Assembly: GCA_949710005.1 (NCBI GenBank)
Contig: OX453275.1
Coordinates: 21,625,691 to 21,689,690, forward strand
Source: Ricordea florida
Lineage: Eukaryota; Cnidaria; Anthozoa; Corallimorpharia; Ricordeidae
Length of the DNA stretch: 64,000 nucleotides
Reading direction: 5' to 3'
The notes beneath the pieces are model-generated. The model was not told the origin of the DNA, searched no databases, and saw only the letters and a list, made by a program, of their open reading frames with translations. Shown one piece after another: positions 11,101-21,135 of the stretch (position 1 is its first letter; each line of letters starts with the position of its first letter). Made by a program: the position numbers and the translations under genes.

Positions 11101-14100
11101 CCTGCGGGCCAGACAAGTTGTATTTTTAATCTACAAGGAACAAAAATAAAGATTATTATAGCTATCAAGTACATGTTCTCTATAATTTTCACCCCTTTAC
11201 TAACTGATAGTCATTAATCAAAATCATATCTTACTGAATAGAATCCTCCTTCTTCAAGAATCTGCTGAAATCTAAAAAAGAACTTTTTTTTGTTAAGTCT
11301 TCAATTTAAAGCTGACGAAAATTGTATAATGCACCATAATATTACATTTTACTATAATATAGGAATTGAACACAAATAAGAAAAAAATCATTATAAATAT
11401 AAGTGAATAACATAATGCATGAAACCTGCTACATTTGAACCTCTACTGATGGCTAGAAATCAACTGATACAATTACAGTTAGGCACAGTAGTGTAGTGGT
11501 TAGCGTGTTGGACTTCCGAGCAGGAGGTTTGGAGTTCGAGCCCTGGTGCTGGCACTGTGTTGTTTCCTTAGACAAGAAACTTTACTCCACACTGTCTCTC
11601 TCCACCCAGGTGTATAAATGGGTACCAGCAATACAAAAGCTGGGGGTGACCCTGCGATGGACTAGCATCCCATCCAGGGGGGAGTAATAATACTCCCAGG
11701 TGCTTCATGCTATTGAAACCCGGAATAAGCTCAGGCCGTGTGGTGAAAATCTTTGCATGAACCTCTCTGTAAGGGCCACCTTCCAACAACGGCTTTGTAT
11801 TTTGTCCACAAGCAGTTGTGAAAAGCTTCAACCATAATTCATTATCTTTAAGCAAATAAATATATTCATGTTGACAATGAAACAAAAACAATCAAAATAA
11901 GTACAAAATATTACCCAAATCTGAATCTAGGCCATGGTAATTAATAAACGAAATGCAACTATCTGCACCATTTCCATAGTGACTAGCTGATGGCTTTTCT
12001 TTTTCACTCTTGGATATCAAAAGATTGGCAGCTTCAGGTAAACTGTTGGCCAACTGTTTCATTGAGTCAAGCCAAGTATTGTTCTCTGGTAAAGGAAAAC
12101 ACACAGTAAATTACTAAGCAAATGTTTCATTAATAAACAAAATTTGGTGGTATATACAGATTGGTAGAAGATCAATAAAGATGATCTCGCCCATGAGTGG
12201 ATATATATATATATACTATTTACCGGGCACAAAGTCCATATTGGAAAAAACTGTGACCAAGGGCAATACTCAAGACCAAGGGCACAGTTCTTTCCATACA
12301 GACGGACCTAGCCCGGTAAATAACTTATTTATTCTTTTTTAGATGTCTTCTTTTTAAAGTAAGATAAGAGATAGGAAATTGCTACAGCGGGGAATAATCC
12401 GGCCTCTGGGCCACATGGCAAAAAGGTGGATGGGTCACGTGTGTGTGATTAACCAATCAAATGCAAGAATTTCCACTCCCACTTGAGAAGAAAAAAATTT
12501 AACAATGCCACACATGTGTGATATCACTGGCAGGATGGTGTTTTATCAATAACTGATAAAAACAAATTATTTGCTACCATTTGGTACAGCACTTACTCCT
12601 ATGCAAAAAAAAAACAATTTCATGGTCTCTTGTTGATACTGAAACTGAACTCTTCAAGTATTGACAAATATTTTACTGGCCCACTGTGCTCACTTGTGAA
12701 ATACTTTGCAACTCTTAACTCTATGTATACATGCAACTTTTTAAGGGATACCTACTGTCACTTACTTGTTGCAGGAGAAGGAGAATTCCCAAATCCTTCC
12801 ATCTTCTTTCCTGTTGGTCCAGTCATTGCTGCAGCAATAAAAATGTGAAAAATCCAGCCTCAAATTTAGAGCCAGTTTGGTAAGAAATGTCTCTTGCCTT
12901 TTTCACAAAAAAATAACATTTTCAAACAAAGTCAAAGTCCAACCTCAACGCATGTTGATAGTGCAAAGGTTTGCAAATTTCTAGTTGGTGTAATCGTACC
13001 TGAAACAAAGCTTGGCTCTCCACTACTTTCAACATTAAACAGAACTTCAATCAGCTCCTTCAAGAGACATATAGATTCATAGACATGTTTAATTACAATT
13101 ATAATTAAACAAGATTGGCCAATCACAATGGGGCAAAAAATGGACTGAAGCCATTGTACTCACCAATGCTGTTGTCCTCACGCGCTGATTGAAAGCATCA
13201 CCAGTTAATTGGTTAATGGGACCAGCAAAACCTGCAATGAAGTCAAAATAAAGCACAGAAATAAAACATCTACCTCTTCATGTCAACAACTACTGTGACA
13301 CTTTTAAACCCTTGTCTTAAACCAAGCTCAGCTGCATCATGCAAAACTATGCTAGACTTAATGTAAAAAATCCCAACACTACCTCAAACTTTGCTATTTT
13401 CCAACTTTGTCACTCCAATTAAGAAATAGAAAACATGTACCGTGTTTCTATCGAGTTATAGAAACACAAGTGGAAGTTTGGGAGAATGAGAAATGCTGTG
13501 GGAACACGAGCCACAGGCGAGTGTTTCCACAGCTTTTTTAAGTTCTCGCAAACTTTCACGAGTGTTTCTATAACTCAACAGAAACACAAGGAACATGTTT
13601 TCTATTTCTTTTAGAAAACACTGCGACGAAAAAAAGAAAAACAACTTGTTAACTTTAATTATCAAAATGTAAATTATCTTTGCTCGCGTCATCATTACAT
13701 CAACAGCTCGTGCTAGTTCTGTATTTCTATCGAGTTATAGAAACAAATTCTAACCAATCAGCGTGCGTATTTTCTTAGGACTGTTTTCTAATGCATAATG
13801 TGAAGAATACTTTGCAACATAAGTTGATGCAAGTGGAGTTTACGTTGTAGGTTAGGACCCAGAGTTTGAAGTCCAGAGGTACTCTAGACAATATTGTTAC
13901 AAACCAATGACTAAAGCCAGCATGTCATACTCTATTCCAGATCAACAATGTCTGCTTTCCCTACCCTGTCCTGGACAAGAGTGATTGTTCAAATATCAAA
14001 CAATTGGATGGAGCGTTTACCTAATGTGCTTTAGAGTATACTTGCAAGAGACTACCATTTTTCCCATCCCCTAGGTAGAATTATCTTATATTTTCTTAAT

Positions 14101-17100
14101 GTAAAAAACAAACACAGGGGTTTCAATAAGGTTTTTTCATGAGCCATAGCCAAAAATGAGAAAGGCAGCTGTGACCACAAAGAGGGCTGTACTGTATGCC
14201 CCCTTTCTCCTGAGTGGGTCTGAGGACATGCCCCAAGGCATCATGATGATCCAAAAGCTCAGGAATTAATTTTTCAGAATTCTAGGCATCAAAAGAGGTT
14301 AGTAAGAGTCCTTGTAAGACAGGTTAGACTGCCAGTAACCAAATTTTACTGAAATCAGAATCATTGCAAGCCACCACCACATCACTTACTTGCAGTTTCT
14401 CTAACCAAGTCGGCATTATGTCGAAGACCACTTCTGAATTCAGAGTGGCCATTGGTGGCCAAGTAACACATAATTTTCAGCACCTGATTACATTTGGGTT
14501 GAAAACAGAAAAAAATTATTGTCAATCATGCTCTACTTGCTTTTCAACAAGCTTATATAGTCATTACAATATATCATAATATAAAATCTACTGTACATCA
14601 AGGATTCTGTGTAAAGAACAAAATGTGCTCTTCACTGTACCTTGTATCTAATAAGGGAAGACTGCTTCTTGAGTCTGCCCAATAAAAAGTCCAATAGTGA
14701 GGTACAACTACTGATTGATTCATAAGTTATATCTTCAGTTGAAGTCAAGGTCACAAGCCAGTTGTTTGTATTTGTGGGTACAGTGTAGTTAAGGCAGTGG
14801 TGCCATATTCTATAGTTTCTATATTTACTCCATTCTATGTTCCATTCAAGACCATGAGGCTTACAAAGCACAAGCATGACATAGATGAACAATTTGACGC
14901 TAAGGCAAGAAAAAACTCGGCTTTCCTTATCAGGAAGTCTTTTCTTGTTTCAGCTGACAAGTAATCAAAGAAGATTTTACAAAACAACAACTAGCAGTTC
15001 AATTACTAAATAAAAACACTCTGTGATAAGGATACGGTTGATTTCCTGGTAAAGGTAACCTGGGGTCGGTTGATCATCATCAGAGGTTGCCTTCAGTAGC
15101 ATGGGAATCTGACAAACAGTTGATGCTTAAGTTTAGCTTACACTCATACAATACATTCAATGAACAGTTTCCTCACAAAATATAATTGAAGATTGGACCC
15201 ACAGAGTTTTAACGCCAATTTCTAGCAATAGTGATTTGAAAAAAAATAAAACAAGTTGGAAAGGGATTCAAAACCGTGATCTTGCAATTGCTAAATATTG
15301 CATTAATACTGCAAAGGTCAAACCTTCTATTACATTTCTAACTGCAGTACAAATATATAATCTACTTTATCATATAGCTCTGTCTCACAAGGACTGGGAA
15401 CTACCAAATTCACGAATTTGACTGGTGGTCTAGAGTTTCCCATCTAGACCGGCATCTAGACTGATCTTTTTGTAACAGTTGTCCTCAAAAAGTTGCAAAC
15501 AAAGAATGTGAAAAAACATTGACTTGTTCCTGTTAATAACACTACACCGTAAATGGAAGAATCAGTACACTTTCATGAAGGATCAGGTAAAGAAAACAAG
15601 AAAATATTGGCAAATTTGAATCCTGCTTAGGAAGGTATGAGCAAAGATAATGTTGAAATTGAGGAATTTCCATTTGTTCCTTTGATTTCTTGTTTGGCCA
15701 AATAATAGAAATTTTATTAACCAAACTTGGTGGGTCTGTATGGGAGAATCTTGACCTTAGTCGCTGGTACAGACCTCACTGCGTTTGGTCTGTACGAGCA
15801 ACCGCAGTCAAGATTCTCCCATACAGACCTCCCGCTCAGTTAATAAGAACTAAGTAAATGACATATAACCCAATTAGTTTACATTTACCTTTGCTTTTAT
15901 TGAGTTAGGAAAGCCAGTGAGACATCGCACAGTCTAACTCTTAACAAGTTAATTGTATAAATAAAAAAATATCCAAATTGATGAATAAATCAGAAACACT
16001 GTACTCAAAATGGGACTGGTTGCTATTTAGTTGGGGGAGGGCCAAATTCCTTTAGCTTCATTTAAAAAAAAAAACAAACTTTGATGGGAGGGCTGTAATT
16101 TTTTTTTCAGCTTATCATTTTTTACCTCATTTCTCTGAACTCAGATTTCTCATGATTTCCATCACCTGTACCCATTGCAGACAGTAAAACAATGGAGTAT
16201 TGAGATACCCAGAGTCTAAGGCATATCTGTTTTCTAAATTACTTGGCTTCGTAACTGTTTCTTTCGAGGTACACAGTTTGTTCAAATCAAGCGTGAAAGG
16301 CATCAGAAGCAACACTAATAGATCTTGTCGGAAACACTGGATGTTAATTGCAAACAACTTTTCAACTGTTTTGCCCTTTGGAGTACGGGTTGAGTTTAGA
16401 GTTTTCAGATCGTAGTTACTAAAACGAGGAACCACCCAAAACGACCCAAAATGACCCAAAACGACCCACAACCATCCACAACGATCCACAACGATCCACA
16501 ACGAACCCAAAACGATCCACAACGACCCACAACGAACCAAAATATTCCAAAACGACCAAAAACGCCTTTGATAGTTTTTTTATAAACACTGACTTGTTGA
16601 CTAAACTCGTCCCCAGGGCTCCCCTATGTTAAGATATCGATTTCGAAACATTTTGTGACAAGTTTGCCATGAATGAGCGAAAGTAAATCGATATTAAGTC
16701 GAAACATCATCGGATCTTCCTCGTCAATCTTCGAAAATTTTCGAAAAAAGTCGGAAAATCTTCGGAGACATTCGTACGACCTTCGGACAACATTTTGCAA
16801 ATCTTTTGAAATCTTTGGAAAATCTTCAAAAACATCGTAATTAGTATTTTTTTGTTATAATAAACAGAATATTACATTGTTACTTGGAGATATGAAATTT
16901 AAAGACTTCATATCTTGGTGCTGAAGGAGTTCTTTTTAAAGGGTCTGACGTTGACGATCCTGACTGCAAGCAGGCCCTCGACATTTTATAACATAATAAT
17001 AAATTAAATATGAGACATACTCATCCTTCTAATTTATTCGTTTCGTTCGCTGTACAAAACTACGATGGCGGCGATCGGCAGGAAAATATGGGACTCTGAC

Positions 17101-17882
17101 AGGTATGGGTAAGTTTTCTTATTTGTTTGCTTTCCATGTGATCCTGAGCTGAGTTGGCGGGAAAGTATTAGAGCCTTCACTCATATGCGGTCAGTTACAT
17201 GAACCCAATTGCCCATCGCTCGCTTTTTTCATTCATATTACAAGCCAATTTCTTTCTTTCTTTAGTTTTATTTTTTGGGCTCTTTAGTTAGGTTTATATT
17301 TATTGTCTTATTTATTCCTTGCTATTATTTTTTTTAAAATTTTTAAAATTTTTTCATGTTCCGGGATGTTCCGGAATGTTCCGGCATGTTCCGGCTTTTA
17401 TCGACGCCCATTTTGGTTCGTTGTGGGTCGTTGTGGGTCGTTTTGGGTTCGTTGTGGGTCGTTGTGGGTCGTTTTGGGTCATTTTGGGTCATTTTGGGTG
17501 GTTCCTCGTTTTAGTATCTACGGTTTTCAGATCCTTTAGAAGGAGGGCGATAACCTTTTTTTCAAACTTCTTTCTCAGTTTAGCAGCCGCTCCACTCCCC
17601 GCGCTCAATAACGACCAGTACCTAAGACGCAAGTTAATTTAGTTCACAAAAGCACTCACTTTCCTCTTGAACGTCGCGATCGATTACATACGTACACGCA
17701 ACATTTCATAATTCTGGAGTAGCTGGGAGTGAGCTCTCTTACAAGTAAAAAAAATAAAGAAAAAAATTACTTTACCTAGTCTTCTATTATGTTCAGGACA
17801 ATACCTTTTTTGCGAAGGAGAACGACTGGGACATTTTTCCAGCTATTTGGCGACCCATTTGGCCAGCTAACCCGGAAGCCAT
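5143..17882 (-). CDS. TEPSIN: Tepsin (AP-4 complex accessory subunit), 12 coding exons, 3' exon not found
   Basis: Tepsin is the accessory protein of the AP-4 adaptor coat at the trans-Golgi network. Exons, in coding order: 17805-17882, 15036-15108, 14641-14732, 14390-14483, 13164-13231, 13000-13057, 12766-12828, 11915-12085, 11235-11271, 6524-6655, 5366-5444 and 5143-5277. All junctions keep phase and give 360 codons. Residues 1-135 are the ENTH domain (KATSDDDQPTPGYLYQEI; LLGRLKKQSSLIRYKVLKIM; FAGPINQLTGDAFNQRVR). Exon 7 has the conserved KKMEGFGNS stretch. Residues of about 245-360 form the C-terminal VHS/ENTH-like domain (SLLTEVRLVNEITSEGGIR). SCISFIN at 218-224 resembles the AP-4 epsilon-binding motif S-[AV]-F-[SA]-F-L-N. 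No LFxG-type beta4 motif was found, so a last exon probably lies outside what I recognised. Unspliced, the frame stops at 5131 (VSD then TAA). The exon 2 donor is weak (C|GTATCC) and the exon 6 acceptor is uncertain. The promoter is shared with the HAD gene. Confidence 0.9.
5281..5312. repeat. A-rich tract in the tepsin exon 12 acceptor
   Basis: On the minus strand this is a T/G-rich pyrimidine tract directly before the TGTAG acceptor at 5278-5281. Confidence 0.6.
5950..6194. mobile_element. MITE with GGGCCGGTTGT-type ends, in tepsin intron
   Basis: The left end (GGGCCGGTTGTTTGAAGG then CCAGGGTTAAC) is matched by the reverse complement of the right end (CCTGGGCTGGGTTGTGTGAAG then CCCAGGGTTAAT). 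It has imperfect 45-50-bp inverted repeats, an AT-rich centre and no coding capacity. Confidence 0.75.
6749..6942. mobile_element. Near-perfect hairpin MITE, about 80-bp arms
   Basis: Left arm GAAACTGGATAAATCAAAC through TTACGGTGG-type sequence is mirrored by the right arm CCACCGTAAGG/CCTTACGGTGGCATAACTT ending GTTTGATTTATCCAGTTTC. The loop is about 30 bp and contains TTTGTTCGTCGCTCCGACC. It lies in the tepsin intron between exons 9 and 10. Confidence 0.85.
7031..7087. repeat. Small hairpin repeat
   Basis: GATGCTATGCT...GAAATAATG is mirrored by CATTATTTC...AGCATAGCATC around a loop of a few bases. Confidence 0.7.
7140..7487. repeat. CAC/ACC-rich degenerate microsatellite
   Basis: About 350 bp of imperfect CAC, ACC and ACCATC triplets with strong strand asymmetry. 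The low-complexity triplets keep reading frames open on both strands, giving proline/threonine-rich and glycine/valine-rich translations that are not genes. Confidence 0.9.
7690..7807 (+). mobile_element. LINE (CR1/L2-like) 5' part, before the nested insertion
   Basis: The frame reads ELHKLYIWLTSNKLSLNIKK, the typical segment just after the reverse transcriptase core in CR1/L2-type non-LTR elements. The copy is 5'-truncated; its start at about 7690 is an estimate. It is cut at 7807 by the Polinton-like insertion, and its reading resumes in the same frame at 10187. The LINE is antisense to tepsin, within a tepsin intron. Confidence 0.75.
7808..8281. repeat. Left terminal inverted repeat of the Polinton-like element
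   Basis: Pairs with the reverse complement of 9529-10180. It contains a GC-rich GGGGTGGGG stretch, a TTTGTTACTTGAACTGAGTA hairpin and, at its inner end, an inverted copy of the last 33 bases of the capsid gene. Confidence 0.85.
8324..9561 (+). pseudogene. Polinton-like major capsid protein, one frameshift
   Basis: Two overlapping frames make up one protein of about 410 residues. The first (from 8324) opens MTTISEILEPNHFPRELNG and runs through LVNNVGRNLISKLIVTFGGE. The frame then shifts at about 8605-8620 and the second runs to TGA at 9559-9561. Recognisable stretches include KLRTNAGDKNTS, YAIPLDHPILKDHGVFYNRA, NVPRRSMTGILCLF and MDKFALWIDLRS. I recognise these as typical of the hexon-like (double jelly-roll) major capsid family of Polintons/adintovirus-like elements. 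Assignment is by resemblance plus the surrounding TIRs and 6-bp duplication. Apart from the single frameshift the sequence is intact, so decay is recent or the shift is an assembly error. The 3' 33 bases lie inside the right TIR. Confidence 0.65.
9529..10180. repeat. Right terminal inverted repeat, with internal duplication
   Basis: The outer 430 bp match the left TIR closely. A diverged segment of about 165 bp appears twice in tandem (about 9581-9748 and 9758-9920), each copy containing TTAGAAT(A)GTCCACAGAAA and a self-complementary TTTGTTAC...GTAACAAAT. The left TIR has one copy. Confidence 0.8.
10181..11165 (+). mobile_element. LINE (CR1/L2-like) 3' part with open reading frame
   Basis: After the TTTCGC duplication the LINE frame continues open from 10187 to TAG at 10931-10933, about 248 codons. 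It contains YLGVLLDYNLSWKTHIEYA, SPYITYGLSVWG and RIGARVWNEIP, the usual C-terminal reverse transcriptase signatures of this clade. A 3' UTR follows with a GCCCGC...GCGGGC inverted repeat, then AATAAAGATTATTATA. The remaining ORF is free of stops, so this is a fairly young copy apart from the 5' truncation and nested insertion. Confidence 0.8.
11481..11810 (+). mobile_element. tRNA-derived SINE, family 1
   Basis: The head has an A-box-like TAGTGTAGTGGTTAGCGTG and a B-box-like GGAGTTCGAGCCC with tRNA spacing. The body contains TTTCCTTAGACAAGAAACTT, TACTCCACACTG and GATGGACTAGCATCCCATCC. A diverged second copy lies at 22690-22960. It sits in a tepsin intron. Confidence 0.75.
12218..12322. mobile_element. 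Short MITE with TTACCGGGC ends
   Basis: Begins TTTACCGGGC and ends GCCCGGTAAA, with AAGGGCACAGTT and TTTCC(A)TAC inside. A related copy is at 31715-31798. Confidence 0.6.
13439..13615. mobile_element. Palindromic MITE with GTTTCTATCGAGTTATAGAAAC end
   Basis: The left end carries GTGTTTCTATCGAGTTATAG and the right end carries TCTATAACTCAACAGAAACAC. Inner segments GGAAGTTTGGGAGAATG and CTCGCAAACTTTC also pair. A solo end (TTTCTATCGAGTTATAGAAA) lies at 13721-13745. Confidence 0.7.
15714..15846. mobile_element. Palindromic MITE in tepsin intron 1
   Basis: GGTCTGTATGGGAGAATCTT at 15733 pairs with AAGATTCTCCCATACAGACC ending at 15829. Outer flanks also pair loosely (TTAACCAAACTTGG with CGCTCAGTTAA). 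Confidence 0.75.
16411..17522. mobile_element. 1.1-kb element with minisatellite-like inverted ends
   Basis: The left end (TACTAAAACGAGGAACCACC then repeated AAAACGACCC/ACAACGATCC 10-mers to about 16555) is the reverse complement of the right end (GTTGTGGGTC/GTTTTGGGTC 10-mers from about 17410, then GGTGGTTCCTCGTTTTAGTA). The interior holds a TTCGAAAATTTTCGAA-rich part, ATGTTCCGG repeats at 17357-17398 and a short exon-like MAAIGRKIWDSDR followed by GTATGG near 17064. No transposase is visible. It occupies most of tepsin intron 1. Confidence 0.75.
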
Positions 17883-18078
17883 TTTGGATTATTTACAATA
17901 TCCCGCGATACTTGTTCTCTGCGGCTGCATTACAACTTGACAACTTACATCATGTCACAAGATTTCTGACGAGAGCGAGGCTGTTTGCCATCAAGTATCA
18001 CAAACAACATCGTCAAACTGATTCTTTGCACGATCCAACGTTTTAGAATTTTCTCCTCTTTTATCCCGAAATGGGGGT
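17883..18078. promoter_or_regulatory. Putative bidirectional promoter, tepsin / HAD phosphatase
   Basis: The tepsin start codon (17880-17882, minus) and the upstream HAD exon ATG (18079, plus) face away from each other across 196 bp. No other gene lies between, so one divergent promoter probably serves both. I see no clear TATA box. This is inferred from the layout. Confidence 0.5.
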
Positions 18079-18160
18079 ATGTCAAGGCTTCTGCGATTTC
18101 TAAGAAGTATCAGAGGGAGGCGTTTGTGTGTATTCATCGTGACAACAATCACTGCTTTAG
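18079..18160 (+). CDS. Putative upstream coding exon of the HAD phosphatase
   Basis: ATG at 18079 opens MSRLLRFLRSIRGRR followed by LCVFIVTTITAL, ending at a TTTAG|GTAAGC donor. Splicing to the CTTAACTCAG acceptor at 19006 joins in frame (TTAG + CAATTATG) to the main exon, adding 29 residues before its ATG. The arginine-rich start followed by hydrophobic residues would fit a mitochondrial presequence or membrane anchor. An overlapping upstream ATG at 18071 gives a ten-codon uORF. This exon could instead be 5' UTR; transcript data would decide. Confidence 0.45.
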
Positions 18161-19011
18161 GTAAGCAGGGTTTTCTTGTGGATTCGAAGGGGCAAGTTAC
18201 GTAACGAGTTCAAATTGTTATTACAAGGCGATCAAACCTTGTGAGGAAATTTATTTTTAGAACGATTTTTGCTTCTTAGAGTGTCATAGAACCTCATGGT
18301 AATATCATATAGGTTCAGTGGCCAGGGAAAGTTCTTTCTTTAATTGTATATATTCCTCGAAGTACTTTTCCTGATCTTTCCTAAATGATGAATCGTTGTC
18401 CAGAGTGGATTCATTGGTTCCTTTTATGTGCCTTGATCCGTTTGATCTCAGATCACAAGTCCAGATCCGGATCATACCAAAGGAACGCTCCCTTAGTCAC
18501 CACTAGCATTTGATACTATAACATACTATTCTAACAATTCAGTGGCTTACTTTAATAACTTACTTTTTTTCTACATACACAAAATTTGTAATCTCCCTAC
18601 AGTATAACTAGCCTAATTACAAGATTACAACACTGGTCTACACAGTTTAAGCACTACCTTATAGTCTATTACTCACTGCAATATAGAGTCGGAAATGAAA
18701 ATCTTTTGGCAGCTATTTCAAAGTTACTGTGTAGTCAGTAAAGGAAAGCTCATCCAAGGGATTGTTTTAAAGAGTTGTATAGAACCAAGAAAGTCAAAAA
18801 GAAAGGAATTAAGCTTACAGATTAGAGTTTTGATAGTGCCCATTTTTTTTTTAGGGTGCCACTTGGTTTATTCTCAAATGCATAGATCAATTTAAGGTAT
18901 TGCAAAAGCCTTCCATTTTAGGAGAAGCTCTCCTGGTTTTGCAAATCCTAATTAAATTTTTTTAATACTTACTGGTAACATCACTAATTCCTCTGTCTTA
19001 ACTCAGCAATT

Positions 19012-19959
19012 ATGGCAACTGCTATGGATGCTGGTTTGGTGTCGTCTTCACTGACCTGTGCAAAGGAATGGCTTGGTATAAAACCGCGTTTGTTTGCTTT
19101 CGACTTTGATGGAACCTGTACCCAAGAAGATACAACAAGCCTTCACTACAAAGCAACAAACAAGTATCGCACATCATCCCAAGCTGAAGTTGCTGAGCTT
19201 GACATGCGTTGGAACGAACTGGGGAAAATGTACTGGAGTGGCCATCAGGAAGCTGTTTCCAACTCACTGGCCAGTTATGCAAATCCTAATTCATCTGCAT
19301 TTAATGAAAAAGGTTTAAGATTGTTTCTGCAACAGGTCTACAATTTTGACTTAGAAATGACAAAGAAAGTTGAAGCAAGTGGGCTACTGAAAGGGATCTC
19401 TAAAGATGGCGTCAAGGAGGTTGCAAAAGAGGTGAATCTAAGGCCAGGGTGTTTGAATGTTCTTAACCATGTCAACCTACCCCTGTACTTGCTATCTTTG
19501 AACTGGTGCAAAGACCTGATACAGGCCAAAGTAGGTCACCTCAAACATTTGAGAGTCTTCGCAAACAATTATCCTCGGGAAGGAGACCTGTCAACTGGTT
19601 ATGTAGATAAGTCAATATCAAGTGCATTTGACAAGGAGAAGATATTCCAAGATCTGGTTTGCAACTTTGACAGTTCTCAAGGAGTTTCTATTTTTGTTGG
19701 TGACTCTGTGGGGGACATACTGGCACTACTGGAGGCAGACATGGGGTTGGTGATTGGTAAAAATCATGAAATAAGGAAAGTGGCAAAGTCTTTTGGCATC
19801 AAGCTACTGCCACTGCAGGATGTCCAGAAGATGATGATGGCAAATGGCTGCCAGGAACAAACTAATCCAAAACAGAAAGGAGTACTTTATGAAGCTTCCT
19901 CGTGGAATGAAATAGGATTCTCATTGTTTGGAAGCAGATACACTCCAAACAAGTTCTAG
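19012..19959 (+). CDS. HAD-superfamily phosphatase, TH2-like
   Basis: Single main exon of 315 codons. Residues 28-35 (FAFDFDGT) are HAD motif I with nucleophile Asp31 and acid/base Asp33. YLLSLNWCKD carries the motif II serine. VGDSVGDILALLEADMGLVI is the acidic motif IV. The overall pattern (LDMRWNELGKMYWSGHQEA, ASGLLKGISKDGVKEVA, VNLRPGCLNVLNH) matches the HAD domain that plants fuse to TenA in TH2, which dephosphorylates thiamine monophosphate. Here it stands alone without a TenA domain, so thiamine phosphate is only a candidate substrate. The acceptor TTAACTCAG lies 5 bp before the ATG, so at least one upstream exon exists (see 18079-18160). No transmembrane segment is seen in this exon. 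It is head to head with tepsin. Confidence 0.85.
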   Translation: MATAMDAGLVSSSLTCAKEWLGIKPRLFAFDFDGTCTQEDTTSLHYKATNKYRTSSQAEVAELDMRWNELGKMYWSGHQEAVSNSLASYANPNSSAFNEKGLRLFLQQVYNFDLEMTKKVEASGLLKGISKDGVKEVAKEVNLRPGCLNVLNHVNLPLYLLSLNWCKDLIQAKVGHLKHLRVFANNYPREGDLSTGYVDKSISSAFDKEKIFQDLVCNFDSSQGVSIFVGDSVGDILALLEADMGLVIGKNHEIRKVAKSFGIKLLPLQDVQKMMMANGCQEQTNPKQKGVLYEASSWNEIGFSLFGSRYTPNKF

Positions 19960-21135
19960 AGGTTACCAAAAACAACAATAGACCAGATAACGAGGTCCAG
20001 ATAGGATTGTGTAAAGCAAATGACTATCATAGATTGGTGAGGATAGTTCCCAAAGAAGACACAACTTTTTTCTCTCTCATTTCCAAAAGCAGATTCTGAA
20101 GTTCCCTCAAAGTAAAAGCCACTCCAGCAAAGTTTATTTGAAGACTTTACTTTTTGTGATTCGTTATACTACCAACTATCAGTGCAAAATATGTAACAAG
20201 CTTTATTGTGTTCACTCAAACATATTCCAGATAGAACAGATTTGATTTTACTGTATTGAAATGCCCAAGAAAAAAATGTGTGTACCATACTTTACGTTTT
20301 GTTTACATCATATTATATTTCAGGAACCCTCAAAAGAGCAGCACTGGTTAGAGGTGCAGATCTTAAACTTGGGGTTGCTACTTTGTGAACTCTCTGTTAT
20401 TCTCATTTTTGAGAAAATGAGAATAATTTTTAACAAAAACAGGGAGATGCTTGTTCATTACATCCTAGCAGTGGCCAACTCAACTTGAAACATGGCAGTA
20501 GTTTCTGCGAGATTTTATTTTCTTGTAGAAAAAGTTACCTGTTTCCTTTGCAGAAAAACTACAGGATTGCAAGAGTTCAGAAATTCACCTGGGCTACATT
20601 TGTTTTATTTGTTAAAACAAAAACAGCTTTTCAAACCTAGTAGTGAGGATTTTTGGAATTCCAGTATGTGTGCTAAAAAGGGGCTTTGTTGTAAATATGA
20701 AAGAATTTTACTATTTCTGTGAAAATAGTGAAATAATAAGCCAAAGCAATTGAATGGTTAAAAAAGTGGCTGTTTTCTGATTTCTCTGGGAACAGTACAG
20801 TTGATTGAAAGGGTTTAGAAGCAAGTTTTAGTGCTCTTGTTCAACTAGCACTCCATACCTTTTGCTAGTAAATAGGGCACAGAAGTTTTATCTTGGAGTT
20901 ACACAAAATGTATCTTTCAATGTTGGGAATTGCAAGATTTCAAGTGCAAAAAAATTCAAGTGTAACTGTGAACGGTTGTGACACAAATAGTGCAATTTGG
21001 TTGACAACGAAACAGATCATTTAGGCTGTGCTGGATAATTGCAAATTTTCTTGGTTGGTAAGGGATTTTAATTTTTGTGATTTAGTACTGTATGAAACTT
21101 GTTTTATGCAAAATATCAATAAAATGGGATAACAT
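19960..21135 (+). other. Probable 3' UTR of the HAD gene
   Basis: About 1.2 kb without introns or convincing ORFs runs from the stop to an AATAAA at 21118-21123. The extent is inferred from the first good poly(A) signal. Confidence 0.5.
21118..21123 (+). terminator. Poly(A) signal AATAAA
   Basis: Canonical hexamer in CAATAAAATGGG, the likely 3' end signal of the HAD transcript. Confidence 0.5.
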
